In this document: positions 47,924-58,356 of the stretch, one piece after another
Layout: the number at the start of each line of letters is the position of its first letter
How positions within the stretch are numbered: position 1 is the stretch's first letter
DNA from: Massilia agilis
Lineage (GTDB): Bacteria; Pseudomonadota; Gammaproteobacteria; Burkholderiales; Burkholderiaceae_D
DNA length: 64,000 bases
Assembly (NCBI RefSeq): GCF_024756255.1
Contig: NZ_JANUHB010000001.1
Coordinates: forward strand, 930,001-994,000
Direction of reading: 5' to 3'
The notes under the pieces: generated by a model
Database searches by the model: none
What the model was told of the DNA's origin: nothing
The model's input: only the letters and a program-made list of their open reading frames with translations
Made by a program: the position numbers and the translations under genes

Positions 47924-48880
47924 TCATTGCCCCGTGCGCAGGCTGGCGAAGTAGTCGATGGTGCGCGCCAGGCCATCTTCCAGGCTTGTGCGCGGCACCC
48001 AACCGAGCGTGCCGCTGGCAAGCGCAATGTCCGGCCGGCGCCGGGCCGGATCGTCCGCCGCGGGGTGCGTGTGCACGATGCCCGCCGGCGAGCCGGTCAG
48101 GCCAATGACGATGCGCGCGAGCGCGAGCATGCTGATCTCGTCCGGGTTGCCAAGGTTGACCGGGCCGCAAAATCCGTCGGGCGAAGCCATCAGCGCCAGC
48201 AAGGCCTCGACCATGTCGTCCACGTAGCAGAACGAGCGCGTCTGGCGCCCGTCGCCGTAGATGGTGACCGGGCCGCCGGCCAGCGCCTGCACGATGAAAT
48301 TCGACACGACCCGGCCATCGTCGGCATCCATCTGCGGCCCGTAGGTGTTGAAGATGCGCGCGATCTTCACGGCCACGCCGTACTGATGCCGGTAGGCGTA
48401 GCACAGGGTCTCTGCACAGCGCTTGCCTTCGTCGTAGCAGGCGCGCGGGCCGATGGCGTTGACCCGCCCGTGGTAGGACTCCGGCTGGGGATGCACCTCC
48501 GGGTCGCCATACACCTCGCTGGTCGATGCCTGCAGGATGCGCGCGCCCTGCTGCCGCGCCAGTTCCAGCAGGTTGAGCGCGCCGACCACGCTGGTGCGGG
48601 TGGTGTGCACGGGATCGGACTGGTAGTGGCGCGGCGACGCCGGGCAGGCCAGGTTGTAGATCTCGTCCACCTCGGCCAGCACCGGCGCGGTCACGTCCTG
48701 GCGGACGAGATGAAAGCGCGGATTGTCCAGCAGCGGGGCCAGGTTGCGTGCACGTCCGGTGACAAAGCTGTCCAGGCACAGCACCTGGCAGCCGTCATCC
48801 AGCAGCGCGCGGCACAGGTGCGAGCCCAGAAACCCGGCGCCGCCGGCAACCAGCACCCGCCTGCGCTGGGCGCGGCTCAT
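47924..48880 (-). CDS. SDR nucleotide-sugar enzyme, UDP-glucuronate decarboxylase type
   Basis: A 318-residue extended SDR. NAD loop [20 protein letters not shown], the decarboxylase signature [35 protein letters not shown], and the active-site segment [20 protein letters not shown] (Tyr-x-x-x-Lys), typical of UDP-xylose synthases. The ATG overlaps the stop of the carbamoyltransferase gene. It probably makes UDP-xylose or a related 4-keto sugar for the neighbouring transferases. Confidence 0.88.
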   Translation of the reverse strand: MSRAQRRRVLVAGGAGFLGSHLCRALLDDGCQVLCLDSFVTGRARNLAPLLDNPRFHLVRQDVTAPVLAEVDEIYNLACPASPRHYQSDPVHTTRTSVVGALNLLELARQQGARILQASTSEVYGDPEVHPQPESYHGRVNAIGPRACYDEGKRCAETLCYAYRHQYGVAVKIARIFNTYGPQMDADDGRVVSNFIVQALAGGPVTIYGDGRQTRSFCYVDDMVEALLALMASPDGFCGPVNLGNPDEISMLALARIVIGLTGSPAGIVHTHPAADDPARRRPDIALASGTLGWVPRTSLEDGLARTIDYFASLRTGQ

Positions 48881-50607
48881 GCGCCAGCCCCGCCCTTGCC
48901 CTTGTCGACGATGAACGGCCCGATCGCCAGCGCGTCCAGCGGGCTGGTGAAGAAGGCCGCGAGCGCGTCGCGCGGCGTGCACACGATCGGCTCGCCGCGC
49001 GTGTTGAACGAGGTGTTGACCAGCACCGGCACGCCTGTCTGGCGGGCAAACGCCTGCAGCAGCGCGTGCAGCGCCGGGTTGGTGGCCGCGTCGACCGTCT
49101 GCACCCGCGCGCTGCCGTCCACATGGCACACCGCCGGTATCCGTGCCGCCTTGTCGGCGCGCACCTGGTCCACGAACAGCATGAACGGCGACGGTGTACC
49201 GGTCTCGAACCATTGGTCGGCCGCATCGGCCAGCACGGCCGGCGCAACCGGGCGAAAGTCCTCGCGGTCCTTGATCTGGTTGAGCTTGTCCTGCATTGCT
49301 GGGTCGAATGGCGAAGCCAGGATCGAGCGGGCGCCAAGAGCACGCGGGCCGAATTCCATCCTGCCCTGGAACCAGCCGAGCACCTTGCCCCCGGCCAGCA
49401 GCGCGGCCGCCGCCTGGGCGATGTCGTCGGGACGCTCGAACGCCAGTCCCGCGGCGCGCAGCTGGGCTTCGATCTCGCGCTCATCGAATGCCGGCCCAAG
49501 GAAAGCGTGGTCCATGCGCCAGCGGCGCGCCGGCCAGCCGCGCTCGCTGGCATCGACCCACAGCGCCGCGCCCAGCGCCGTGCCCGCGTCCCCCGCCGCG
49601 GGCTGGACCCAGACCTGGGCAAACGGCCCGCGCGCGCGCAAGCGGCCGTTCAGCACGCAGTTCAATGCCACGCCACCGGCCATTGCCAGCTTGGCCGACC
49701 CGGACTCGACATGCAGCCAGTCGGCCAGCGCGAACACGGTTTCCTCGAGCACCGCCTGCAGCGAGCACGCGATGTCCATGTGGCGCTGGCCAAGCGATTC
49801 GCCTGGTTCGCGCGGCGGTCCGAACAGCTGGCGCCAGTCGGGTTCCGTCACGTCATAGCTGCCGCCGCCACGATAGCGCACGCATTCTCGCAACTGGTTG
49901 GCGAACACCGGCCGGCCGAACGGGGCCAGCGCCATTACCTTGTACTCGTCACTCGAATGCAGGAAGCCCAGCTGCGCGGTCACCGACTCGTACAGCAGCC
50001 CCAGCGAATGCGGAAAATCGACCTGCCCGATGCGCGCGTAGCGGCCGTGCTCGAACACGCCATAGCTGGTGCAAGCGCGTTCGCCCCGGCCGTCCATGAC
50101 CAGCACGGCGCACTCGTCGAACGGCGCGGCGAGGAAGGCGCTGGCCTCGTGCGCGCGATGGTGCTCCACGTAGTGCCAGCGGTACGGCCCGTCATGTCCG
50201 ATTCCCTGGAACAGGTGGCGCAGGTGGTGCGGCGCCCCGCCCGCCAGTTGGCGCGGCGCGTTGACCACGTAGGCCAGGCCAAGCGCTTCCCATGGCGGCT
50301 CCCCGCCCCCGGCGGCCGACGGTTCGAGCGGCAACGCAATGCCTGCCGACCTGTCGCGCTCGCCAAGCTGCAGCCACGGATCGTAGGCATACGCCACATG
50401 GTCCACATCGCGCATCGCCAGCCCGGCCTCGCGCAGGCAGCACGCGATCGCGTTCCAGGGCAGTTGCCACACCGTGAACGGCACCGGGCGCTTGCCGTGC
50501 TTGACGCGGGTGAAGCGCTCTTCCTCGGCGGCGGCGCGCACGACGCCATCCTCGACCAGGCAGGCCGAGCAGTCGTGGAACGCAGCGTTGATGCCAAGCG
50601 TGATCAT
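48877..50607 (-). CDS. NodU/TobZ-type carbamoyltransferase
   Basis: A 576-residue two-domain enzyme. The N-terminal Kae1/ASKHA-like domain begins [20 protein letters not shown]; the metal and active site lie in [20 protein letters not shown] and [17 protein letters not shown]. The C-terminal YrdC-like half has [20 protein letters not shown] and [20 protein letters not shown]. These enzymes place carbamoyl groups from carbamoyl phosphate on sugars or natural products. It is coupled to the UXS-like SDR and divergent from the ABC/glycosyltransferase genes, so a sugar hydroxyl is the likely acceptor. Confidence 0.92.
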   Translation of the reverse strand: MITLGINAAFHDCSACLVEDGVVRAAAEEERFTRVKHGKRPVPFTVWQLPWNAIACCLREAGLAMRDVDHVAYAYDPWLQLGERDRSAGIALPLEPSAAGGGEPPWEALGLAYVVNAPRQLAGGAPHHLRHLFQGIGHDGPYRWHYVEHHRAHEASAFLAAPFDECAVLVMDGRGERACTSYGVFEHGRYARIGQVDFPHSLGLLYESVTAQLGFLHSSDEYKVMALAPFGRPVFANQLRECVRYRGGGSYDVTEPDWRQLFGPPREPGESLGQRHMDIACSLQAVLEETVFALADWLHVESGSAKLAMAGGVALNCVLNGRLRARGPFAQVWVQPAAGDAGTALGAALWVDASERGWPARRWRMDHAFLGPAFDEREIEAQLRAAGLAFERPDDIAQAAAALLAGGKVLGWFQGRMEFGPRALGARSILASPFDPAMQDKLNQIKDREDFRPVAPAVLADAADQWFETGTPSPFMLFVDQVRADKAARIPAVCHVDGSARVQTVDAATNPALHALLQAFARQTGVPVLVNTSFNTRGEPIVCTPRDALAAFFTSPLDALAIGPFIVDKGKGGAGA

Positions 50608-50783
50608 GCCCGCAGCTCCCTGTAACGCGACAGGCATCACCATAGCGCGCCGTGTCCGCTTTGCAAGCCGCACGAATGGGTTCCCGCAAATAACTGCTCA
50701 GTGTTTGACCCGCGACAGACATCCAGAACGGAGCTAAGCCGGACGGAACTGTCCAAGTGGCAGATATTCAGGAGACACAGTGC

Positions 50784-52571
50784 ATGGCTTCGACGGCAGA
50801 CCCACCACGCGCCCCCCGCCACTTCGGCGCCGAGCTGCTGCAAGTGCTCGCGGCGTTCCGGTGGCGCGTCAGCTTCTCGGTCATCCTGCTGCTCGCGGCC
50901 AAGGTGACCACCGTCGCGGTGCCGCTGGTGCTCAAGCGCATCATCGACGCGTTCTCGCAGGTCAATTTCCCAGCCACCCTGCCGGTGTACCTGCTGGCCG
51001 GCTATGCCCTGCTGCGCTTTGCCTCCACCCTGTTCAACGAATGGCGCGACCTGCTGTTTGCGCGCGTGACGCTGAGCACGGTCTCCGCCTACGCGCAAAA
51101 GACTTTTGCGCACCTGCATGCGCTGGGACCGCGCTTTCACGCACGGCGCCAGATCGGCGCGCTGCTGCCGGACATCGACCGCGGCACCAACGGCATCGCC
51201 TTCCTGCTCGGCGTGGGCCTGTTCACGATCGTGCCGACCCTGGTCGAGATCGGCCTGGTGCTGGCCATCATGCTGCAGCGCTACAGCGCCCAGTTCTCCC
51301 TCATCATCGTGACCACCTTCCTGGTGTATGCCGGCTTCACGGTCATCTTCACGGCGCGCCGCGTGGTGTACCAGCGCCGGGTGAACAAGCTCGATGCGCG
51401 CTCCAAGGGCCAGCTCGCGGACAGCCTGATCAACTACGACACGGTCAAGTATTTCACCAACGAGGCGCTCGAGCGCCAGCGCTTTGCCGGCATCATGGCG
51501 CGCTGGCTCGAAGCCGGCGCGGGCAACCAGCGCGCGCTGTTCACGCTGCATGTGGGGCAAAGCGCGATCATCGCGCTGGGCGTTGCCGCGATCATGCTGC
51601 TGGCCGGGCAGGAGGTGCTGCGGCACGGCATGAGCGTGGGCGACCTCGTGCTCATCAATTCGTACGCGCTGCAGGTGTGCCTGCCGCTCAATGCGCTCGG
51701 CTTCGTGTACCGCGAGTCGCGCGACGCCTGGGTCAATGCCGAGCGGCTGCTCGCGCTGCTGGCCGAGCGCCCCGACATCGAGGACACGCCCGACCAGCCG
51801 GCACTGTCCCCCGGCCCCGGCGCCGTCGTGTTCGACCACGTCAGCTTCCACTACGACCCCGAGCGGCCGGTGCTGGCGGATGTGAGCTTCCATATCCCGC
51901 CCGGCGAAACGCTGGCCGTGGTCGGGCGCAGCGGCTCCGGCAAATCGACGCTGGCGCGCCTGCTGCTGCGGTTCTACGACCCGGTGTCCGGCCGCATCCT
52001 GATCGACGGGCAGGACATCGCCAAGGTACGGCCGAGCAGCGTGCGCCAGGCGATTGGCGTGGTGCCGCAGGAAACGGCGCTGTTCAACGACACGCTCGGC
52101 GCCAACATCGCCTACGGCCGCATCGACAGCAGCCGCGAGCAGGTGGTCGAGGCGAGCAAGTCGGCGCAACTGCACGATCTCATAAGTTCCCTGCCCGACC
52201 AATACGACACCCCGGTGGGCGAGCGCGGCGTCAACATTTCCGGCGGGGAAAAGCAGCGCATCTCGATTGCCCGCGCCTTCCTGAAGAACCCGCGCATCCT
52301 GATTTTCGACGAAGCGACGTCGGCACTTGATTCAGATTCAGAACACGCAATCGTGCAGGAACTCGACCGTTTGTCGCGAAATCGAACCACTCTCATCATC
52401 GCGCATCGCCTGTCCACGATCGTCAACGCCAACGCCATCATCGTGATGGACCGCGGGCGCATCGTCGAGCGTGGCAGCCATGCGGAGCTGCTGCGGCGCA
52501 AGGGGGCGTATGCCCGGCTGTGGCTGCTGCAGCAGCGGATGGACCAGGACATGCGGCGCGCCACATCGTAG
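50784..52571 (+). CDS. Atm1/HMT1-type ABC transporter (fused membrane and ATPase domains)
   Basis: A 595-residue half-transporter. ATG 50784 is chosen because GGAGA lies eight bases before it; GTG 50757 would add nine residues. Six membrane helices occupy about residues 20-300 with the family element LINYDTVKYFTNEALERQRF, characteristic of Atm1/ABCB7/HMT1 proteins. The ATPase has Walker A VVGRSGSGKSTLARLLLRF, signature NISGGEKQRISIARAFLKNP and Walker B ILIFDEATSALDSDSEHAI. Atm1-type transporters export glutathione conjugates; here it heads a glycosyltransferase operon, so another cargo is possible. Confidence 0.92.
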   Translation: MASTADPPRAPRHFGAELLQVLAAFRWRVSFSVILLLAAKVTTVAVPLVLKRIIDAFSQVNFPATLPVYLLAGYALLRFASTLFNEWRDLLFARVTLSTVSAYAQKTFAHLHALGPRFHARRQIGALLPDIDRGTNGIAFLLGVGLFTIVPTLVEIGLVLAIMLQRYSAQFSLIIVTTFLVYAGFTVIFTARRVVYQRRVNKLDARSKGQLADSLINYDTVKYFTNEALERQRFAGIMARWLEAGAGNQRALFTLHVGQSAIIALGVAAIMLLAGQEVLRHGMSVGDLVLINSYALQVCLPLNALGFVYRESRDAWVNAERLLALLAERPDIEDTPDQPALSPGPGAVVFDHVSFHYDPERPVLADVSFHIPPGETLAVVGRSGSGKSTLARLLLRFYDPVSGRILIDGQDIAKVRPSSVRQAIGVVPQETALFNDTLGANIAYGRIDSSREQVVEASKSAQLHDLISSLPDQYDTPVGERGVNISGGEKQRISIARAFLKNPRILIFDEATSALDSDSEHAIVQELDRLSRNRTTLIIAHRLSTIVNANAIIVMDRGRIVERGSHAELLRRKGAYARLWLLQQRMDQDMRRATS

Positions 52572-52588
52572 AGCAAGCGGAGAGAACA

Positions 52589-53596
52589 ATGCCAACAACG
52601 ACAACGTCCACCGACACCGAGGCCACGGCGGTGTCGGTCGTGGTGCCGACCTGCGGCAGGCTCGACCTGCTCGACCGGTGCCTGGACGCGCTCACGCGCC
52701 AGACCCTGCCGGGGCCGAGCTACGAGATCATCATCGTTGACGACGAGCCCAACCACAACACGCTGCACCTGGTGGCGGGCTGGCGCGCGCGCACGCTCGA
52801 CCGCGGGCCGCGGCTGGTGTACGTGTCCAACGCCGGCCCGCACGGCCCGGCGGCGGCGCGCAACCGCGGCTGGCGCATCGCCCAGGCCCCGGTCATCGCC
52901 TTCACCGACGACGACACGGTGCCCTCGCCCACCTGGCTGGCCAGCGGCCTGGCGGCCTTCGGCGACGGGGTGGACGCGCTGTGCGGCCGCATCGAAATGC
53001 CGCTGCCGGCGCGGCCCACCGACTACCAGCGCGACGCCAGCCTGCTCCAGACCGCCGAATTCGTCACCGCCAACTGCTTCTGCCGCAAGCGGGTGCTGGA
53101 ACAGCTCGACGGCTTCGACGAGCGTTTCACCAGCCCCTGGCGCGAGGACAGCGACCTGCACTTCCGCCTGCTCGAAATGCAGGCCACCATCGCCCACGCG
53201 CCCGAGGCGCTGGTGGTGCACCCGGTGCGGCCGGCGCCGTGGGGCGTGAGCGTGCTCCAGATCCGCAAGGTCGCGTTCGACGCACTCCTGTACAAAAAAC
53301 ATCCGCAGCTGTACCGGCAAAAAATCCGCGGTGGCCCGCGCTGGGACTACTACGTGATCGTGGCCGCGCTGCTTGCGTTGCTGGCCGGGCTGGCCGCCGG
53401 CAGCAAGCTCTTATCCACGCTCGCGGGCGCAGTCTGGCTCACGCTCACCGTGCGCCTGTGCGTGCGCCGCCTCACCGGTACCGCCAAAACCCCTTCCCAC
53501 GTTGCCGAGATGGTCTTCACCTCGGCCCTGATACCCCCGCTCGCCGTGTTCTGGCGTGTTGCGGGGGCGATCCGCTACCGCGTCCGCTTCGCCTGA
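52589..53596 (+). CDS. Family 2 glycosyltransferase with C-terminal membrane helices
   Basis: A 335-residue GT-A enzyme. VSVVVPTCGRLDLLDRCLDA, IIIVDDEPNHNT, GPAAARNRGWRIAQAPVIAF and the DxD-type TDDDTVPSPTWLA are visible, then DGFDERFTSPWREDSDLHFR, the catalytic-base region. Two or three membrane helices at about residues 255-325 tether it. Start 52589 follows GGAGAG. The donor sugar and acceptor are unknown. It begins 18 bases after the ABC transporter. Confidence 0.9.
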   Translation: MPTTTTSTDTEATAVSVVVPTCGRLDLLDRCLDALTRQTLPGPSYEIIIVDDEPNHNTLHLVAGWRARTLDRGPRLVYVSNAGPHGPAAARNRGWRIAQAPVIAFTDDDTVPSPTWLASGLAAFGDGVDALCGRIEMPLPARPTDYQRDASLLQTAEFVTANCFCRKRVLEQLDGFDERFTSPWREDSDLHFRLLEMQATIAHAPEALVVHPVRPAPWGVSVLQIRKVAFDALLYKKHPQLYRQKIRGGPRWDYYVIVAALLALLAGLAAGSKLLSTLAGAVWLTLTVRLCVRRLTGTAKTPSHVAEMVFTSALIPPLAVFWRVAGAIRYRVRFA

Positions 53597-53608
53597 GGGG
53601 CACCGATC

Positions 53609-54565
53609 ATGCGCCGACTCCGCATCCTGACCTGGCACACGCACGGCAGTTACCTGTACTACCTGTCGCAGGCGCCGCACGACTTTTACGTCCTGTCCAA
53701 ACCCGGCCGGCCAGCCGGCTACGGCGGCCGCTGCGGCAGCATTGCCTGGGGCGACAACCTGCACGACCTGCCGGCGGACCAGGCGCGCCACCACGCGTTC
53801 GACTGCATCGTGTTCCAGGACGACCCGCAGTGGGAAAAGGACCAGTACGAGCTGCTCACCCCCGCACAACGCGCGCTGCCCCGCATCTACCTCGAACACG
53901 ACCCGCCGCGCGGGCATCCAACCGACACGCGCCACCCGGTGGATGACCCCAACGTGTTGCTGGTGCACGTTACGCCCTTCAACGCGCTGATGTGGGACAG
54001 TGGGCGCACGCCCACCCGCGTGATCGAGCACGGCGTGGTGATCCCGCCGCAGGTGCGCTACCAGGGCGAGCTGGAACGCGGCCTGGTCATCACCAACCAC
54101 CTGGCGCGGCGCGGCCGGCGCCTGGGCGCCGACCTGTTCGTGCAGGCGCGCGCGCAGGTGCCGCTCGACCTGGTAGGCATGGGCGCCGACGAATTGGGCG
54201 GGTTGGGCGAGATCGCGCACGCGAACCTGCCCGCCTTTGCCGCGCGCTACCGCTTCCTGTTCAGCCCCATCCGCTACACCAGCATGGGCCTGGCGGTGAT
54301 CGAGGCCATGATGGCGGGCGTGCCGGTGGTGGCGCTGGGGACCACCGAAATGGCAACCGTCATCGAAAACGGCGTCTCGGGCTATGCCGACACCGACCCC
54401 GCCGCGCTGGTGGGCCACATGCGCGACCTGCTGGAAAGCCCACAGCTTGCGCGCCAGCTTGGCGAAGGCGCACGCAAGCGCGCACTGGAACGCTTCCACA
54501 TCCAGCGCTTTTGCGACGACTGGGACGCGGCGCTGCGTTACGTGACCGGCGCCGGCGCCGGCTAG
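53609..54565 (+). CDS. GT-B type glycosyltransferase
   Basis: A 318-residue cytoplasmic protein beginning ILTWHTHGSYLYYLSQAPHD. The C-terminal half has the family 1/4 features FLFSPIRYTSMGLAVIEAMM, AGVPVVALGTTEMATVIENG and GYADTDPAALVGHMRDLLES, with the conserved Glu that holds the nucleotide sugar. The N-terminal half is less typical. It is 13 bases after the GT2 gene and 14 before the next. Confidence 0.85.
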   Translation: MRRLRILTWHTHGSYLYYLSQAPHDFYVLSKPGRPAGYGGRCGSIAWGDNLHDLPADQARHHAFDCIVFQDDPQWEKDQYELLTPAQRALPRIYLEHDPPRGHPTDTRHPVDDPNVLLVHVTPFNALMWDSGRTPTRVIEHGVVIPPQVRYQGELERGLVITNHLARRGRRLGADLFVQARAQVPLDLVGMGADELGGLGEIAHANLPAFAARYRFLFSPIRYTSMGLAVIEAMMAGVPVVALGTTEMATVIENGVSGYADTDPAALVGHMRDLLESPQLARQLGEGARKRALERFHIQRFCDDWDAALRYVTGAGAG

Positions 54566-54578
54566 CCACGGAGGCCGC

Positions 54579-55895
54579 ATGAAACTCACCGAAGCGCATG
54601 CCGTCGGTGGCGTACGCGGCGCGGAGCTGCGCCGCATCGCCCTGGTCAGCGACCACGCCTCGCCGCTGGCCTCGCCCGGCAGCATCGACTGCGGGGGCCA
54701 GAACGTGTATGTGGCCCACCTCGCGCGCGAACTGGCGCTGGCAGGCTACCTGGTGGACATCTTCACCCGGCGCGATGCGATCGCGCAAAAGCAGCTGGTG
54801 CAGCTGCGCGAGAACGTGCGCGTGGTGCACGTGCCCGCCGGGCCGGCGCATTACGTGCCCAAGGAGCAGATGCTGCCCTACATCCAGACGTTTTCGCGCT
54901 TCGTCACCCGCTTCGCGCGCCGCCAGGGCGCACTCTACGACATTGTCCACGCCAACTTCTTCATGTCCGGCATGGTCGCGCACCACCTCAAGCAGGTGCT
55001 GGGCATCCCGTTCGTCATCACCTTCCACGCGCTGGGCCAGGTGCGCCGCCTCGCACAAGGGGCGGCCGACGCGTTCCCGCCGGCGCGCGTGCGCATCGAG
55101 AGCATGCTGATGCGCCACGCCGACCGCATCATCGCCGAATGCGCGCAAGACCGGCTGGACATGGAGCTCCTGTACGGCGCGTCGCCATCGCGCATCACGG
55201 TCGCCCCTTGCGGCTTCGACCCCGAAGAGCTGTGGCCGGTGCCGCTGCAGGACGCGCGCGAGCGCCTTGGCCTGCCGCAAGACAAATTCATCGTCCTGCA
55301 GCTCGGCCGCATGGTGCCGCGCAAGGGCGTGGACACCGTGATCCAGGGCGTGGCCATGCTGCGCGCGCGCTACGGGGTGGATGCCGAACTGCTCGTCGTG
55401 GGCGGCGACATCGATCGCCCGCACGGCAGCGACAGCCTGGAAATGGCGCGCCTGCGCGCCCTTGCCGCCCAACTCGGCATTGGCGACTACGTGCGCTTCA
55501 CCGGCCAGAAGCCGCGCGGCGAGCTGCGTTACTACTACGGCGCCGCCAATGCGTTCGTCACCACCCCCTGGTACGAGCCGTTCGGCATCACCCCGGTCGA
55601 GGCGATGGCGTGCGCGCGGCCGGTCATCGGGTCCGAAGTGGGCGGCATCAAGAGCACGGTGGTCGATGGCGTGACCGGCTTCCTGATTCCCTCGCGCGAC
55701 CCGCAAGCGGTGGCCGACCGGCTGGCGGCCCTGCAGCAACACCCCGAACTGGCGTGCGACATGGGCGAAGCCGGCCTGCGCCGCGCCTACCAGCACTACA
55801 CCTGGCGCATCGTCGCCCAGCAGGCGGCGGCGGTCTATGCGGCCGTCGTGCAGGAACACCGCGCCAGCCAACCCCAACCACAGGAGCGCGCATGA
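54579..55895 (+). CDS. Family 4 glycosyltransferase, sucrose-synthase-like group
   Basis: A 438-residue GT-B enzyme. N-terminal GSIDCGGQNVYVAHLARELA is the acceptor-side loop seen in sucrose-phosphate synthase and MshA-type enzymes; VHANFFMSGMVAHHLKQVLG follows. The nucleotide-sugar domain has VLQLGRMVPRKGVDTVIQGV, VVGGDIDRPHGSDSLEM and TTPWYEPFGITPVEAMACAR (E-x7-E). The product is not known. The stop overlaps the SDR start as ATGA. Confidence 0.9.
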   Translation: MKLTEAHAVGGVRGAELRRIALVSDHASPLASPGSIDCGGQNVYVAHLARELALAGYLVDIFTRRDAIAQKQLVQLRENVRVVHVPAGPAHYVPKEQMLPYIQTFSRFVTRFARRQGALYDIVHANFFMSGMVAHHLKQVLGIPFVITFHALGQVRRLAQGAADAFPPARVRIESMLMRHADRIIAECAQDRLDMELLYGASPSRITVAPCGFDPEELWPVPLQDARERLGLPQDKFIVLQLGRMVPRKGVDTVIQGVAMLRARYGVDAELLVVGGDIDRPHGSDSLEMARLRALAAQLGIGDYVRFTGQKPRGELRYYYGAANAFVTTPWYEPFGITPVEAMACARPVIGSEVGGIKSTVVDGVTGFLIPSRDPQAVADRLAALQQHPELACDMGEAGLRRAYQHYTWRIVAQQAAAVYAAVVQEHRASQPQPQERA

Positions 55896-56644
55896 CATCG
55901 ATGCAAATGCAACAGCAGCAGCCTTCCCTGCAGGGCCAGACCGTCCTCATCACCGGTGCCGGCAGCGGCCTGGGCCTGGCGCTGGCCACCTTGCTCGCCG
56001 AAGCGGGCGCCGACATCGTCGCCACCGACATCGCCGCGCACAAGCTGGAAGAAACCTGCGCGCGGGTCAGGCAACGCGGTACGCGGGTCCACCCGATCGC
56101 ATTCGACGTGTCCGAGCCCGTTGCGGTGCGGCGCGCGATTGACGAAACGCTCGATACCATGGGGCGGCTCGATGTGCTCGTCAACAACGCCGGTACCGAC
56201 ATCTCCGTGCCCATCGACGAGCTGGGCGAGCAGGACTGGCTGCGCGTGATCGGCACCAACCTCAACGGCCCCTTCCTGCTGTCCAAGCATGCCGCAGCCC
56301 ACATGCGCGGTGCCGGTGGCGGCCACATCGTCAACGTCGCCTCCACCGCCGCCAAGCGCGCCTGGCCAAACGCGGCGGCCTACCACGCCAGCAAATGGGG
56401 CTTGCTTGGCCTGTCGCACGCGCTGCATGCCGAGCTGCGCCCCCACAACATCCGCGTCACGGCCGTCATCGCCGGCGGCATGCGGACGCCCTTTTTGCTC
56501 GACCGCTTCCCCGACCTCGACCCCGCCGTGTTGCAGGACCCGGCCAACGTCGCCGCCGCGATCCGCTCGGTGCTGTTGCTGCCGCCGTCGACTGTGGTGG
56601 CGGAGCTGACCGTGTTGCCAATGCAGGAAACCTCATGGCCATAA
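55892..56644 (+). CDS. Classical short-chain dehydrogenase/reductase
   Basis: A 250-residue SDR. Coenzyme loop VLITGAGSGLGLALATLLAE with Asp in VATDIAAHKLEE (NAD preference), NNAG in DVLVNNAGTDISVPIDELG, and catalytic Ser/Tyr/Lys in VNVASTAAKRAWPNAAAYHA followed by SKWG. It is coupled to the preceding GT4 gene and overlaps the following HAD gene by ten bases. Substrate unknown; a sugar or polyol is likely by context. Confidence 0.92.
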   Translation: MTSMQMQQQQPSLQGQTVLITGAGSGLGLALATLLAEAGADIVATDIAAHKLEETCARVRQRGTRVHPIAFDVSEPVAVRRAIDETLDTMGRLDVLVNNAGTDISVPIDELGEQDWLRVIGTNLNGPFLLSKHAAAHMRGAGGGHIVNVASTAAKRAWPNAAAYHASKWGLLGLSHALHAELRPHNIRVTAVIAGGMRTPFLLDRFPDLDPAVLQDPANVAAAIRSVLLLPPSTVVAELTVLPMQETSWP

Positions 56645-57204
56645 AAGCGATCTTCCTCGACAAGGACGGCACCCTGGTCGAGAACGTCCCCTACAACGTC
56701 GAGCCGCGCCAGATCATGCTGGCCCACGGCGCCGGTCCGGCGCTGCGGCTGCTGTCGCGGCTCGATTACCGGTTTTATGTCGTCAGCAACCAGGACGGGA
56801 TCGCCCACGGCCATTTCGAAGAGGTGGCCATGGAGCGCGTGCGCGACCGCCTCACCGACCTGCTGTTTCGCGAAAACCTGTCGCTCGACGGCTTTTACTT
56901 CTGCCCGCACCATCCCGATGGCAAGGTGCCGGGGTACGCCGTCTTGTGCAGCTGCCGCAAGCCGATGCCCGGCATGCTGCTCAAGGCCGCGAAGGAGCAC
57001 GATATCGACCTGGCGTCATCGTGGATGGTCGGCGACATCCTGCACGACATCGAGGCCGGCAACCGCGCCGGCTGCCGCACGCTGCTCATCGACAACGGCA
57101 ACGAAACCGAGTGGCGGCTCGGCCCCGGCCGCATCCCCACCCGCATGGCGCCCGACCTGTACACCGCCGCCGTGCTGATTGCCAGCCACAGCGGACCCCG
57201 ATGA
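56635..57204 (+). CDS. HAD-IIIA phosphatase, GmhB-like
   Basis: A 189-residue protein. HAD motif I IFLDKDGTLVENVPYNVEP, motif II VSNQDGIAHGHF, and motif III/IV MVGDILHDIEAGNRAGCRTL. A zinc-type loop CPHHPDGKVPGYAVLCSCRK contains the His/Cys residues typical of D-glycero-manno-heptose-1,7-bisphosphate 7-phosphatase. A heptose intermediate would fit the next gene, a heptosyltransferase-like GT9. It overlaps both neighbours. Confidence 0.88.
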   Translation: MAIKAIFLDKDGTLVENVPYNVEPRQIMLAHGAGPALRLLSRLDYRFYVVSNQDGIAHGHFEEVAMERVRDRLTDLLFRENLSLDGFYFCPHHPDGKVPGYAVLCSCRKPMPGMLLKAAKEHDIDLASSWMVGDILHDIEAGNRAGCRTLLIDNGNETEWRLGPGRIPTRMAPDLYTAAVLIASHSGPR

Positions 57205-58265
57205 GCGCAGACTGGGACAACGCGCGCCGCATCTTGTGCGTCCGCCTGGACTCGCTGGGCGACGTACTCATGTGCACGCCGGCGATACGCGCCTTGCGCG
57301 AGCGGCGGCGCAGCCGCGCCATTACCCTGTTGACCTCCCCCACCGCGGCGCCGGCGGCGCCGTTCGTCCCGGAACTGGAAGGCGTGATCACTTACGAAGC
57401 GCCGTGGATGAAAACCAGCCAGGCGCACGATCCGCAAGCGGACCTGGACTTCGCAGCCGCGCTCGCAGAGCAGCGCTTCGACGCGGCGGTCATCTTCAAC
57501 TCGTACAGCCAGAGCCCGCTGCCCGCGGCCCTGCTGTGCTACCTCGCGCGCATCCCCTTGCGGCTGGCCTACTGCCACGAAAACCCCTACCAGCTGCTGA
57601 CCCACTGGCTGCCGGACCCCGAACCGGACAAGGTGATCCGCCACGAAGTGCGGCGCCAGCTCGATCTGGTGGCCCACGTGCGCTGCAAGCCCAGCTCCAC
57701 GCGCATGTCGTTCACGGTACGCGAACCGGACCTGGACACCGTGCGCGCGCACCTGGACCGGCTCGGCGTTGGCCCCGAACAGCGCTGGATCCTGCTGCAT
57801 CCCGGCGCCAGCGCCGCGTCCCGCCGATACCCACCCGAGCAATGGGCACAAGCAATCCGTGAACTCGACGAGCGCATCAAGCTGCCGATGGTGCTCACCG
57901 GCGGCCCCCACGAGCAGCCGCTGGTGGACGAGATCCGTGAACAGTGCGGCGTGGCGGTGCACTCGCTGGCCGGGCTGCTCAGCCTCGGTGAACTGGGCGC
58001 CGCGCTCAAGCTTGCCACCGTGGTTGTCTGCAACAACACCGGCCCTGCCCACATTGCCGCAGCCGTCGGCACCCCGCTGGTGGACCTGTACGCAATGACC
58101 AACCCCCAGCACACGCCCTGGCAGGTGCGCAACCGCCTGCTCTACCACGACGTGCCGTGCCGCTTCTGCATGAAGAGTGTCTGCCCGCAGGGCCACAACG
58201 AGTGCCTGTCGAAAATCGCCCCGGCGCAGGTTGTCGAAGCGGTCTGTAGCCTGCTTGAGCCCTAG
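57201..58265 (+). CDS. Family 9 glycosyltransferase (heptosyltransferase-like)
   Basis: A 354-residue GT-B enzyme. N-terminal ILCVRLDSLGDVLMCTPAIR, central ILLHPGASAASRRYPPEQWA, VLTGGPHEQPLVDEIREQCG and C-terminal VVCNNTGPAHIAAAVGTPLV (the GPxH heptosyltransferase signature). It closes the operon, whose members overlap by ATGA at most junctions. The genes together suggest a heptose-containing surface or secreted glycan. Confidence 0.92.
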   Translation: MSADWDNARRILCVRLDSLGDVLMCTPAIRALRERRRSRAITLLTSPTAAPAAPFVPELEGVITYEAPWMKTSQAHDPQADLDFAAALAEQRFDAAVIFNSYSQSPLPAALLCYLARIPLRLAYCHENPYQLLTHWLPDPEPDKVIRHEVRRQLDLVAHVRCKPSSTRMSFTVREPDLDTVRAHLDRLGVGPEQRWILLHPGASAASRRYPPEQWAQAIRELDERIKLPMVLTGGPHEQPLVDEIREQCGVAVHSLAGLLSLGELGAALKLATVVVCNNTGPAHIAAAVGTPLVDLYAMTNPQHTPWQVRNRLLYHDVPCRFCMKSVCPQGHNECLSKIAPAQVVEAVCSLLEP

Positions 58266-58356
58266 CCCCGACCGACCAGCGGACGCAACGCGATCGCTCC
58301 TTAGCCACGCCAAGCGCACCCTTATGACAAAAACCCAAGAAACGCTCCGTCTCTGG

